Part shown: piece by piece, positions 8,535-18,228 of the stretch
Numbering within the stretch: the first letter of the stretch is position 1
Layout: every line of letters starts with the position of its first letter
Source of the DNA: Symbiotaphrina buchneri
Lineage: Eukaryota > Ascomycota > Symbiotaphrinales > Symbiotaphrinaceae
Assembly (NCBI GenBank): GCA_001599915.1
Contig: BCIG01000048.1
Location: 1 to 25,156, forward strand
Reading direction: 5' to 3'
Length of the DNA stretch: 25,156 bases
Made by a program: the position numbers and the translations under genes
The notes under the pieces: generated by a model
Told to the model about the DNA's origin: nothing
Databases searched by the model: none
What the model saw: only the letters and a program-made list of their open reading frames with translations

Positions 8535-10618
8535 TCTGAAAGATCTCTCGACAGGTTCTAACAAAAGATGCTTTAATGAGACGTATTTCTGAGATCGAAA
8601 GAATGACTGAGAATGTATATATAATCGACGGTCTGTTTTCAACGAGCGACTTTGATGGAGAGAAGGGAACTGAGAGATAGAGAAGGAAGGAGAGAAGGAG
8701 AGAAGAGAAGAAGAAAGGATAGAAATAAGAACGCCTGAAACACCTAGAGCGATGAATGAAAAAATGGAACTGCAGAAGGAAGGAGACGTTGATGCATTTC
8801 TCGATCTCCATCCCTTCCTGTCGACGCGGGAGCACTAGCGCAGGGACGCGGCCTTGCCCAATCAGACACGAGAACAGCGCGCTAGATCTACGTGTGGCCG
8901 CGCCACGCTTGCATTCCTCCGTGACATCCCTTCGATCTTGTAGCTTAGACCTGTACAGACCATGATGATGGATTGATTTCGACGACGTAAGCACATGTCA
9001 CGATGAATACTTCACCTTGTTTCCGTTGCAATGGACGACATCCATCTTTTGTTCAAGGTCATTATCGTTGTGAAGTCTGCAGCGATATGAGGGACAAGCA
9101 AATGCTCCCCCGAGTCGAAACCTGCATTAAGCTTGTTTTCAAGCTTAAAGATATCCTTGGCTGCCTTAGGGCATTGACCCAGGACTGTGGGAACTCCAGA
9201 CCGTATGGCATCCTGTAATTGCTATGATTGAGCTGTGCTCAGATTTACATCCAATCACGATCCGCCTTGGGACATGTATTCCATGAGCTATATTCAAGGG
9301 CGGGCAGGCTTAACGATGACTGCACTCTAGAGCGCTCCCTTTTAGACGGTCCTTCCGATGCCTTGCATTCAATAAGACATCATCCGCCAGTTGCCTCCCT
9401 GTAGAAAGAGAGGCTACGATTGGCCCCCGCCGTAACAAAGCCCTCACTTCTGCCCACCTTAGGGAGCCATTTGACCGTCCATAGTGTCCTGTCCGTCTCT
9501 GTGTGGGTCGCTACACATGTCCTAGTATCAATGGACCAGACCTTGGTCTTGCCATCAAAAGCACTATGTCCATTGTCAGCATCTGTCAACTTTTTCTTTG
9601 TTACGACAGAAACCCACCCGCTAAGAAGGTATTCGCCCGTGTCGCTCCAATCGACGGAGAAGATCCACGATCCGTGTCCTGTTAGATTTGCTACTTGCTC
9701 ACCGGAAGCCACGTCGTAGATTGCAATAATCTTGGCATCTCCAGCAGCAGCGAGTAGAGTCGCTTTGGGTGAGAACGCTACTGTCCGAACGGGCTTGACA
9801 AGTCCTTGAAAGGTGTTAGAAATTGCCATATCGTGCCGCACAGAACTGCTCTAACCTTGTAAGGAGTGTAGTAACCTTCCTGTATCGTTGTTGAAAATAT
9901 AGACATTTCCACTCTCGTGCCCAGTTGCTGTGAATCTGCCGTCGGTAGACTGAAGATGGATGATTAGCCTATATCCAGCAAGCAACCAGTGGTGTAAAAG
10001 TCCTCACCAAGTCAATGGACATCCCAAAGCTCCCCTTCGTCTCATATTCCCGTATCTTCTCCCGAGTCCCTATCGTATCCCAAACGTTTATGCGCCCATC
10101 ATATGTTGTGCTGGCAAGGTATTGCCCGTCCTCCGAGAGAGCTATCGCCCAGACTTCTCCTGCCTTGATACCATCTGCTCTGGGTCAGCAGCCAAACTGT
10201 GCGCTGTGGCGGCAGGAAGTCGGACCTGTGATCTTCCCATCCTCAATCCACCTCACATCCTGGGCCTCCCCTTCCACTTTCCACAGTTTCACCTCGCCAT
10301 CAAAGCCCACACTTGCTGCTTTCCTGCCGTTTTTGCTTGTTGCGACATGGTGGCACCCTAGCTTGTGCGCGCCGTCTAACGATTGAGTGAGTGGGAAATC
10401 CGGGTCGGTGGTGGAGTGGACTTTCAGAGCTGAAGCGCCGGAAGCGGATATTATCTGATTCGGGGTTACCGCAATAGAGAAGATGTCGGTGATATGAGCT
10501 GTTGGCGCTTAGTGGCTGTCAGTCAGAAGATCGAGGAGGATAGCCTACCGTCATCGATGGTATGGGTAGTCAAGTATTGCTTCGACTACAGTGTATTAGA
10601 CGAGATGAGATGTTCTCA
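7972..10618 (+). repeat. Left arm of a 2,647-bp inverted repeat
   Basis: Position p in this arm corresponds to position 33128-p on the opposite strand in 22510-25156. All eight sizeable open frames inside the arm have identical translations at the mirrored coordinates, and the intergenic and intron stretches I compared base by base are identical too. The arm includes SKI8 from within intron 1 to its stop, the SKI8-GPI interval, and the first three exons of the GPI-type gene. It is the more complete copy: both genes continue normally beyond the arm's edges. No transposase or terminal repeat marks it as a mobile element. Confidence 0.97.
8535..9379. promoter_or_regulatory. SKI8-GPI gene interval with TATA box and CT-rich promoter tract
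   Basis: On the minus strand, upstream of the GPI-type gene start (8534), a TATATATA lies at 8616-8623, about 85 bp before the ATG, and a nearly pure pyrimidine (CT) tract at about 8656-8728 lies further upstream. Such tracts are common in strongly expressed fungal promoters. The remaining part, up to the SKI8 stop at 9380, has one 71-codon open frame (9003-9218, +) with two CxxC pairs, reported as a finding rather than a gene. Confidence 0.6.
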
Positions 10619-10635
10619 GATCACTGACTTACCAT
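9380..10635 (-). CDS. SKI8: SKI8/Rec14 WD40-repeat protein, complete copy
   Basis: Seven minus-strand exons (10635-10633, 10585-10549, 10498-10226, 10174-10008, 9949-9856, 9804-9618, 9563-9380) encode 314 residues. Exon 1 is only the ATG, followed by a GTAAGT donor; exon 2 opens SKQYLTTHTIDDAHIT, typical of this family. WD-type units are visible, for example GFDGEVKLWK, TYDGRINVWD, GHESGNVYIF, GDAKIIAIYD, AFDGKTKVWS and a final ANRSLSFY strand, together consistent with a seven-bladed propeller. Ski8 bridges the Ski2-Ski3 helicase complex that feeds mRNA to the cytoplasmic exosome; its relatives also act in meiotic double-strand break formation and, in animals (WDR61), in the PAF1 complex. All splice phases agree. 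A 5'-truncated identical copy lies at 22543-23748. Confidence 0.92.
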
Positions 10636-10986
10636 CACGGGACCCAGGAGAGCAGATCGAAACTGATGTTACATGCCACCCTGCGTCTCATGAAATCTGC
10701 GCGGGGTAGATGTCGGAAGTCTGAATTTGACAGCGGTTTGCGCAATAGGGTGCAGATGATATCATGGAGCGCTGCCAACCCATGCTTTATTTTTAAATTT
10801 GACAATGAATGTCGACTACAGATTCACTAGCATATTCTTCGCGCAGTTTCTAATTTTTTACTTTCAGGACAGAAATGATTCCAGAATCCGGTCGTACCGT
10901 GCCATTCTACCAACGCCCTATATGCTATGCAAGACAAATACCTTCCCACGCCAGCGATCGCCTGAAAATATGCCATAGCTTCTACA
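10636..10986. other. Intergenic: SKI8 promoter and bL32m 3' side
   Basis: These 351 bp hold the upstream region of SKI8 and the 3' flank of the bL32m gene. A T/A-rich stretch lies around 10785-10865. I see no gene, repeat or RNA here. This promoter is absent from the second SKI8 copy, because the duplicated segment stops at 10618. Confidence 0.5.
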
Positions 10987-11445
10987 TTATGCTGTTGTAC
11001 TCGAATTGGACTCTTTTGATTGCTTCTTCCACATGGCTTGGATATCTGGGAGGGCCGTTAACCGTGGATGACAGAACAGCTGCTGGTCATACATACCTGC
11101 AACACAGTATGGGCATAGAATATGTGCCCGCTTCACGTTCCCGCACCCTGGGCACTTTGAAAGCGCCGTAACATCCTTCAATGCCTTCCCAGCCATCTGC
11201 CTATGACGCTTCTTCATGTGCGAAGTCTTCTTTTTTGGTACAGCCCGTAGCACTGAATCCCAGATATCCGAAAGCAGAGAGGGGATTCCCAGTTGTATGC
11301 TGACGGGTATTCCGAGAGATATCGAGGGTAGTGAGGAAAGGATTGTGTTTCCCTCAAGAGCAAGAGGGTTCCATTGTGCGACAGTCGATGCTGCTTGTGA
11401 AGATGGGCCGAAGCCTCGTAACATCGACCGTAGCGCCAAAGCCAT
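10987..11445 (-). CDS. MRPL32: Mitochondrial large-subunit ribosomal protein bL32m
   Basis: Minus-strand exons 11445-11097 and 11045-10987 give 135 residues. The mature part starts near AVPKKKTSHMKKRHRQ (about residue 68) and carries the zinc-binding cysteines C98, C101, C111 and C114 (CPGCGNVKRAHILCPYC). The intron (GTATGT donor, GTTAAC near the branch) falls just after CVA, and the second exon restores the conserved DIQAMWKK ending. In yeast, MrpL32 has a long presequence of about 70 residues removed by the m-AAA protease before it joins the mitochondrial ribosome; the approximately 67-residue leader here fits that. I chose the ATG at 11445 (MALALRSMLRGFG) because it gives a presequence-like N-terminus. 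The in-frame upstream ATG at 11580 would add 45 residues with acids and no targeting character. Confidence 0.9.
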   Translation of the reverse strand: MALALRSMLRGFGPSSQAASTVAQWNPLALEGNTILSSLPSISLGIPVSIQLGIPSLLSDIWDSVLRAVPKKKTSHMKKRHRQMAGKALKDVTALSKCPGCGNVKRAHILCPYCVAGMYDQQLFCHPRLTALPDIQAMWKKQSKESNSSTTA

Positions 11446-11870
11446 CGCTGAAATGAGGTTGTTGGCCGCAGACCCCCGGTTACTTTGATCCCAACGGAGC
11501 TCGTTGCCGGATGCGCAATCGGATTGAGGGCGATGAATGTCAGTATTTGCTGGCCGGCGAAGAGGCTCTGTGGGCAGCAACTTGCAAGAGATGAGTGAGT
11601 GTCGGAGCTTTAATTGTCGACGGCCTAAGCCAGTAGCGGATTAGCGTGTTGTCCAGGGGTGCGTCTCCTTTTCCACGGTTTGGCGAGCGTGAGAGTCTGA
11701 GGTTCGGGAAGTGTCCCTGAACTCTGCTCGTCTGCTACCCCCTTCCTCCGCCAAATAGAGACATCGAGACCACGCAATTTCTCTCTACCGTGCTCTCGAC
11801 GGCATCTTAACATCACTAATAACCTCGCCGGAGCTCCCCTCAATTCCATAATTACCTTCCTCTGCCAAAC
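11446..11870. promoter_or_regulatory. Divergent promoter between bL32m and septin CDC10
   Basis: These 425 bp separate two divergently transcribed genes and should contain both promoters and leaders. The frames within it (such as 11625-12044 -) run into septin exon 1 antisense and are shadows. No sharp TATA box or operator-like element is evident. Confidence 0.5.
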
Positions 11871-13280
11871 ATGGCCGTGACGAACGGCATGGCACCGCCA
11901 TCGGTCTTCCCTAAGAGCCACGTCGGTTTCGACAGCATCACAAACCAGATCGAGAAGAAACTGTTGAAGCGCGGATTCCAGTTCAACATCATATGCGTCG
12001 GTATGTTCTCCGCCATCTCTCTGACTGTCAGTATCACCAATCACTAAGTCGCGCCCAGGTCAAACCGGTCTTGGGAAATCGACATTAATCAACACCATCT
12101 TCGCTTCGCACCTTATCGACTCCAAAGGTCGCTTGACCCCCGACGAGCCTGTTCGCTCGACAACTGAGATCCAGACGGTCTCCCACAGTATGCCTCCCGT
12201 CTATACCATTTCCACAAAGGTCGTTCTGAGAAGTTCTAGTTATCGAGGAGAATGGCGTGCGCCTACGGTTGAACATTGTAGACACTCCCGGTTATGGTGA
12301 CCAAATCAACAATGACAGATGGTAAAATTGCAGCTTTCACGAAGGGAGAACAACCGCTGACTTTCCCAGCTGGGATCCTATTGTCAAGTACATCAAGGAT
12401 CAACACTCGGCATACCTCCGCAAAGAGCTCACAGCTCAACGTGAGCGGTATATCCAGGACACGAGGATCCACTGCTGTTTATTCTTCATCCAGCCATCAG
12501 GGCATGCGTAGGTTTCCTCTACAATTATAATTCTCAGGGATCTGACCCACATTACAGTCTCAAGCCTATCGACATTGTGGTCTTGAAGAAGCTTTCTGAC
12601 GTTGTCAATGTCGTGCCCGTTATTGCCAAGTCCGACTCGTTGACTTTGGAGGAGCGCGCCGAGTTCAAAGAACGGGTAGGTGGAAATTGCGAACACATTC
12701 AAGTTATCGTGACACTAATATGGACCAGATCAAGGAGGAGTTCGCCTTCCATAACTTGAAGATGTACCCATACGACAATGACGAGTTTGACGAGGAGGAG
12801 CGGGCTCTCAATGCTCAGATCAAGGTATGCAGATACAGCCTAGAGCAACCCCTTGAAGTTGTGACCCTTCTAATTGGTCCACTCAGAGCATCATCCCTTT
12901 CGCCGTTGTCGGTTCGGAAAAGTCAATCATCGTCAATGGCAAGCAAGTGCGGGGTCGGCAGAATAGATGGGGTGTGATTAATGGTCAGCATAGCATCCAT
13001 CATCAATCTTTGACGCCGGATTGTGGCTGACGTTCATACAGTTGAGGATGAGAACCACTGCGAGTTCGTGTACTTGCGTAACTTCCTTACCCGGACGCAC
13101 CTCCAAGACCTCATCGAGACGACGTCTCAAATCCACTATGAGACCTTCCGTGCGAAGCAACTTCTGGCTTTGAAAGAAAGCAGTGCTGCTGCTGGTCATT
13201 CCGGCAGCAGGCCAATAAGCCCGGCTGCAGACAGAGAATTGAGCAGGAACTCGCAGCGTATGACGATGAACGGTTATTAG
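11871..13280 (+). CDS. CDC10: Septin, CDC10/AspD class
   Basis: Eight exons (11871-12000, 12059-12187, 12240-12321, 12370-12507, 12558-12675, 12729-12824, 12887-12983, 13042-13280) give 342 residues. The septin GTPase domain begins after a short N-terminus ([20 protein letters not shown]): P-loop GQTGLGKST at about residues 44-52, switch [12 protein letters not shown], and the AKSD base-recognition motif. The septin unique element follows ([20 protein letters not shown], then [11 protein letters not shown]). The protein ends about 35 residues after this with no heptad coiled coil. That absence, with overall similarity to yeast Cdc10, places it in the CDC10 group (AspD in Aspergillus) rather than CDC3/11/12. 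Septins form filaments at septa and hyphal tips. All seven introns have GT-AG ends and compatible phases. Confidence 0.94.
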
Positions 13281-13653
13281 TTGCTTAGAGCAAGCGGATG
13301 GGAAGCGAGTGGGTAGGGACGGATCTGATGAGCACATTCTGATTTTCCAGAATCCTGCCTTTGCGGTTGGCGCGGCGTCTGAGCATCTCTGGCATTGACC
13401 TTCACTTCTAATGATCCCCCAAGGTTGATTTTGCGGATTTATTTAATAAAAGCGCGGAAAGAGAGAAGCAGATGTTTAGTCGAGCGGGCTTCAAGCTGTG
13501 CCTTTGCGGATTATCGTTTGCCATAGGAGAAATGGTATTACTTTCCTATGTCCGGAAAACCTGCTCTATGCATGTATGTGTGATGAAACTGGGCATAACG
13601 GCCCGCAAACCTACAACCCACTTGAAGGCTCAAACAGTTCGTCTCATACATAC
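13281..13653. other. Convergent intergenic region, septin and guanylate kinase 3' ends
   Basis: These 373 bp lie between the stop codons of two facing genes. The sequence atttatttaataaaa at about 13438-13452 is a plausible polyadenylation signal for the septin transcript. Nothing else is apparent. Confidence 0.5.
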
Positions 13654-14457
13654 TCATGAATCACCCATGCCCTGCACGACCTGGCCGCCTCTCTCCTCAA
13701 CGCCCAACAGCTCCCCCGCCCTTCCCTTCCCCTCAAAGATCCATTCATCCAGCTCTCTATACGCCGTATCCAGATCATCATTGACAATGATCTTATCATG
13801 CACCCCAGGGGTCTTCGCAAACTCCAGCTCCCTCTTGGCCTGGTCGACTCTCTTCCGAATACTCTCCTCGCTCTCGGTCCCACGGCCCTTAAGCCTCCTC
13901 TCCAGCTCCTCGATGCTGGGCGGGGCCAGGAAGCAGAAGCGGGCGTTTAGGTCGGTCTTCTTGACCTGCTTGACGCCCTCCATCTCGATGTCCAGGATGC
14001 ACACGCGGCCCTGCGCCGCCACGGCCTTGACTGCCGCCACGCTCGTGCCGTAGTAGTTCCCGCTGAAGAGCGCGTGCTCGATGAAGCCGCCCTGCGAGAT
14101 GAGCGATTCGAAGGCCTTTTTGCTCACGAAGTGGTATTCCCTGCCGTCCGACTCGCCGGGCCGAGGCGCGCGCGTCGTGTCTGTTAAGGGCGGGCCTGGT
14201 TAGTGATGCGTGCTGCTTGTGTGCCGGGCGCAGTGGAGCGGGTGGGCAGAGACGCACGGGAGACGGAGAAGCCGAATGTGTCTGGGTGCGCGGCAAAGAG
14301 CCGCTTCAGGAGCGTCGATTTGCCCGTGCCCGAAGGGCCGGATATGACGATGGGCCGTTTGGATTCGATTGCTGGGTGGGTGAGCAGGTCAGTAGGCGTC
14401 GCTTTGGCGGACTCGGAGGGCCCTCGGCGGTGCAATTGGCTTACCGGTGGGAGCCAT
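13654..14457 (-). CDS. GUK1: Guanylate kinase
   Basis: Minus-strand exons 14457-14445, 14371-14258 and 14180-13654 give 217 residues. The P-loop GPSGTGKST lies at about residues 16-24, the GMP-binding segment [12 protein letters not shown] spans the second splice junction, and [13 protein letters not shown], the YGTS loop and [14 protein letters not shown] follow, all hallmarks of the family. The enzyme phosphorylates GMP to GDP in the cytosol, needed for GTP supply and for GDP-mannose in cell-wall synthesis. The first exon has only four codons plus one base (MAPT); the donor is GTAAGC. The last 25 or so residues ([16 protein letters not shown]) extend beyond the usual fold end and are not conserved as far as I know. 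No key residue is missing. Confidence 0.95.
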
Positions 14458-14895
14458 CGTGGAGAGATGAAAGCGGCCGGACGTGCGAGTAGGAGATATC
14501 AAAGGTACAGTGAGTCGAGTCGTGGCTCGCCGTGCAAGCAGCATGGAGTTGCGGATCTGGGCATGTGCGCTTGGGCCAAAAAGTTCGCGATGCGGTTGGA
14601 GGCGGTGAGGGAGACTACTCGGTACGTCGTGCCTACAAGGTTGCTTTTGTCGAAAAGGGAACGGAGCTTACGAGCCAAACCATGGGGAATAAATCATGAA
14701 TTAATTGTCATGATGACCACAAATCGCGGTACAAGTAACTAGACCATCCCATGATTCCCTTGATGGCCCTGGACATCGCCCCAGCATATCATGATGCGCC
14801 CACCATAGTTCCAGAACGCCTTTTCACATGCTTGCGGAGATCTCAACGAGCCCATGCAATGCAAATACAAGATGCACGCTTATAAAATAAAGGTT
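14458..14895. other. Intergenic: guanylate kinase promoter and RUD3 3' side
   Basis: These 438 bp lie upstream of the guanylate kinase start and downstream of the RUD3-like stop (both minus strand). The tataaaataaa at 14881-14891 lies immediately past the RUD3 stop, where the plus strand reads AT-rich. The open frames on the plus strand here (for example 14203-14742) are antisense shadows of the kinase. I see no other feature. Confidence 0.5.
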
Positions 14896-17001
14896 TTATG
14901 GCGACTTTGTCTGCTTTGTAGCAGCGCTCGAAATGCTGGTTGAGCGTGACTCCTTTCCTGGGTTTGAGCCTTCTTGTGCCTCCCTCTCCAGAAAATCGGA
15001 CCACAGTTCGGCCAAGCTCTCCTTGCTTGCCCCAGTCGGTGTATCAAGGGAGAGAACGTTGGGGAAGGCAGGGGTACTTGGTGTCCGATGGAATGGTGAG
15101 AGCGGCAACCTGAGCGAGTTGCTGGATGATGTTCCGGGTCTAGCAAGGCCTGCTTGCTCCCGTTGCTCTAGAGCCACAGTTAGGATCACTGTCGGTATAT
15201 ATTGAATATGTAGTAGAGAGGCATGCCTTCATTCCAATTCAACAATGCTGCAATGAGCTGCAAGACCTGAAATTTCTTCGGATCCGCGCGATCCAACGCG
15301 AGGAAATGAAGGAAATGGTTTGTGACGATTTGCCTGAACGAGTCAGCAAAGAGTATAACACAGATGTTAGCACATACCTATCCACATTATCTTCAGGCTT
15401 GCCCTTCTTCAGGAAACGCAAAGCTTTGGTGAGGTGTTCGTTGAGAATGACAGCCTCGTGACGGAGTTTGCCAATAAGCAGTTTTTGCTCTTTGACTTCT
15501 TTCTCGAAAGGCAGGGCGCGCTCGAGTTCTTTCTTTGTGGCTACGAGAGCGGCATCCGAATCCGCCGCTCTCTTCTCCATATCCTGCAACTGCTTACGCA
15601 AAGCCTCCACTTGAGACTGCGAACTTTCCACCAGTTCACGCAATTCCTGTTTACGAGCTGATACAAACATTAGCGTCGTGAGCGGCGGACAATACATGAA
15701 GCATTACCTTCTTGGATTTCCTGTAGAGCGCGTTGCAACCCATCAACCGCCAGTGCTTGCGTATCTCGCTCGGCAAGGACTGTTTCATAGCCTTGTTTGT
15801 AGCTCGCGACTTGCTCTTCAAGCTCGCCAAAACGTCCGGCTAGGTCTTCGCGGAGCGAGCGCTCCTCCATTGCCAAAACCTCCCAGTCCTGCATGGCTTG
15901 CTTGGCTGCTTCGAAATCTTGTTTAGCAATTCTCTCCCTTTCTAGCAAGTCCTCGCGCTCTTTGATCCAGTTCTGCTGCGAAAGATTGGTCCGGTTGCGG
16001 AGACTTGAGAGTTCCTTTGAGCGTTCTTCGCCTTCCTCTTGCAACTTGGCTAGTTCAGCTTCCAATGAAGCGTTCCTATCCTGTAGACCTTGATTCTGCT
16101 CCTCCAACTCTTCAATCTGTTCCTTTGCTTTGGCAAGTTCCTCCTGAAGACCGGAATTGTCAGTGCATGTGCGGGAAGAGCGTGTGGGAAATAAGAAGAA
16201 GAGGCAGACTGTGAAAAGACAAGCGCAGTTAAGACATACAGCATCTGTTTTCAATCTCTCGCCAAGTGTAGACTTGATAGTATTCACCCTCCCTAGTAAC
16301 GTGCGGTACTGTGTCTCGGCGTGCTCCTTTTCTCCTTGCACCTCCTCTACTTGCGCTTGCAAGTTTGACACCTCCTCCTGATGCTTCTCTTGGATCTCCT
16401 CCAACGACTTCCGGAGCTGCTCTACCTCTGCTCGGAGACTGTCCCTATCTCTCACCAACTCGTCAAACTTGTTCTGCGAAGGTTCATGTGATCCGGCAGT
16501 ATTTGATCCATTAGGCAGGGGCATAGGAGCGATGGCCGGTTCCGGCACCTGACTTGGACTGTCGTTCGTTTCCTTTGGTTCTTCTGGTTCCTGATCTGGC
16601 TCGGCTGGTTGGTCATCCACCGAGTGCAGCTTTTCAGCTCCATTGCGTACGTCCTCCGTGAAATTGGACTGCCAATTGATCAGCATTGGTCATCCGCTGG
16701 AATTTTACATGTCCATACAGTCGAAGGAGTCTCTGCTTCATCTACTTCGGCGTCTTCAGCCTCGGCTTCCGCTTCTTCTTTGACTCCATTGGTGTTTGCA
16801 GTCTCCGTGACATGCTCGGACTTGGCAGCCCCCTTATTCTTCTTCTTGTTCTTCTTCTTGCCCTTCGAAGCTAATGAGACATTGCGTCGTCAGCACCCTT
16901 TAACTGGAAGTGGTCGTCGACATCGAGCCGGACCAGCACAGAGGATCAGGCTTACCAGGCACAGAGCCCTGCGTCGCAGGCAAGCTGGCGGTGGCCGACA
17001 T
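14896..17001 (-). CDS. RUD3: RUD3-like golgin (coiled coil plus GRIP-related Arf-binding domain)
   Basis: Seven minus-strand exons (17001-16956, 16870-16719, 16668-16240, 16143-15708, 15657-15378, 15333-15227, 15167-14896) give 573 residues. A Lys-rich patch (SKGKKKNKKKNKG) near the start and an acidic Pro-rich stretch come first, then long heptad-type coiled coil from about residue 120 to 440. The GRIP-related (GRAB) domain follows: DNVDRQIVTNHFLHFLALDR, then KKFQVLQLIAALLNW and EEQREQAGLARPG. In yeast Rud3 this domain binds Arf1-GTP and puts the golgin on the cis-Golgi as a tether. The Ser/Thr-rich tail ends in TKQTKSP. The intron between exons 6 and 7 (15168-15226) needs a GC donor (GGCATGC) with a good CCTAAC branch; no GT alternative rebuilds the conserved junction. 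Imh1-type GRIP golgins are the alternative call. Confidence 0.85.
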
Positions 17002-18228
17002 GTCTGCAGCAAGACGTGGGTGTCAATTACTGGTGTACTGACAAGAGGGTTGGATCACACAGCCCGTGACAGGGACGTCCTTGGTACCGTATTGGAGCGT
17101 CTTCGATTCGTGAAGCAGCGAACGAACAACATCTCGCTAACACGTGGCCCGAGCGTCTTCCCTCCAAGTCCTTACCTGTTAGTTCCTCATGGCCAGTGGT
17201 CGGCAAGATCCGTCCCCTCCCCGTTTCGCTGTTTTCGGACAGTCGGCGTCCTTCCCTTTCCCCCGGCCTTCCCACCACCACGGCACATGGGCTGGGAAGA
17301 ATGTCTTCTATCACCTGCAATTGGCTATGGCCCTTTCTGTCACCACATTTACTGCATCATGGCGATTGACAGCTGTTAGCGGTCTGGGCACGTCAACTTC
17401 TACCTACGGCCAAATTGCGGGGAAGATTTGCTATGACCGGGAGTCCCTAGCCGACTAATCATGGCGAATGCATCATCCACTGTTTCAGAACCATCTAATC
17501 TGTGGAGAAAAGGGCTGAGATCTGACCTATCAAGGGGCCATCAGCAGAGCCAGATCAGGTACCTATCGTTGGACACCGTACGGAGTAGTGAAACATATCA
17601 GAAGAAAATATAAGGGCTCTCGGTGATCTTGGATTCGTGGAAACACCGGAGTTACTGGCGTAATAGTAAAGTATTGACCCCGCTCGTTCATTGATAACAT
17701 CGTGTTTGCCAAAATATACTTTTGTGACGCACAAAGCCTTGCTTAACTGTAGACGCCAGTCCTCTCTCATGGTAGTCATCTCGCAGGTATTAGCACATAT
17801 AGTATACAATGAGGGTGGTTTGCCTGCCCAGAACATGCAGTTTAATCTGATCCACGGAAGGAGAGCACTGTCAGATGGATCCAGACTCCATATTTTCACC
17901 CCCAGCCCCCCAAAAATTAAAATAAAACAAAGACCTCAAGGCATAACAAATAAATCGTCAGTGGACGGATTGTATGTAATTGCAGTCTGTATCTTGCGGG
18001 ATAAGTCATGCATTATTTACTGTCCTATGGATTGTCCAATTGACACTCTGTTTGCGGGACCAGATTGGCTTAGCGGCATTCACGACCTTTCAATGTCCAC
18101 CACAAGCAATCCCTGAGCGCATGCAAAGCTCCGAAACCAACAATTATTCAAGAAACCCGTATAATCCGCTTGTAAAAGAAAGGCACCATCATCATGTGTA
18201 AGCAATGACAATTGCCATCTAGATCAAA
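17002..18228. promoter_or_regulatory. Long divergent intergenic region between RUD3 and MED5
   Basis: This 1.2-kb interval is the longest gap in the window and must hold both promoters. It contains no recognisable gene on either strand; frames such as 17027-17320 (-) and 17691-18116 (+) show no family resemblance. The middle carries the perfect palindrome CCGTACGG (17576-17583) followed by AGTA. A poly-C/poly-A stretch lies at about 17900-17935. The portion from about 17600 to 18200 is more AT-rich than the rest. Confidence 0.5.

Noticed and set aside
8643-8740. GA/CT-rich tract as a CRISPR-like or tandem satellite array
   Set aside because: There are no regular repeat units or spacers; it is a simple pyrimidine tract placed as in fungal core promoters.
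8191-8994. 267-codon minus-strand frame (mirrored at 24134-24937)
   Set aside because: It reads through the promoter CT tract, TATA box and introns of the GPI-type gene in a mixed frame. The signal-peptide start at 8534 with splicing is far better supported.
11446-11580. Longer N-terminus for bL32m from the ATG at 11580
   Set aside because: The extra 45 residues contain acids and lack presequence character; the 11445 start gives a normal mitochondrial leader.
12263-12702. Minus-strand frames across septin exons 3-5
   Set aside because: They are antisense shadows of a well-supported septin whose eight exons all join in phase.
17691-18201. Gene between RUD3 and MED5 (frames at 17691-18116 and 17980-18201)
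   Set aside because: The frames are AT-biased, overlap in different registers and show no recognisable motif.
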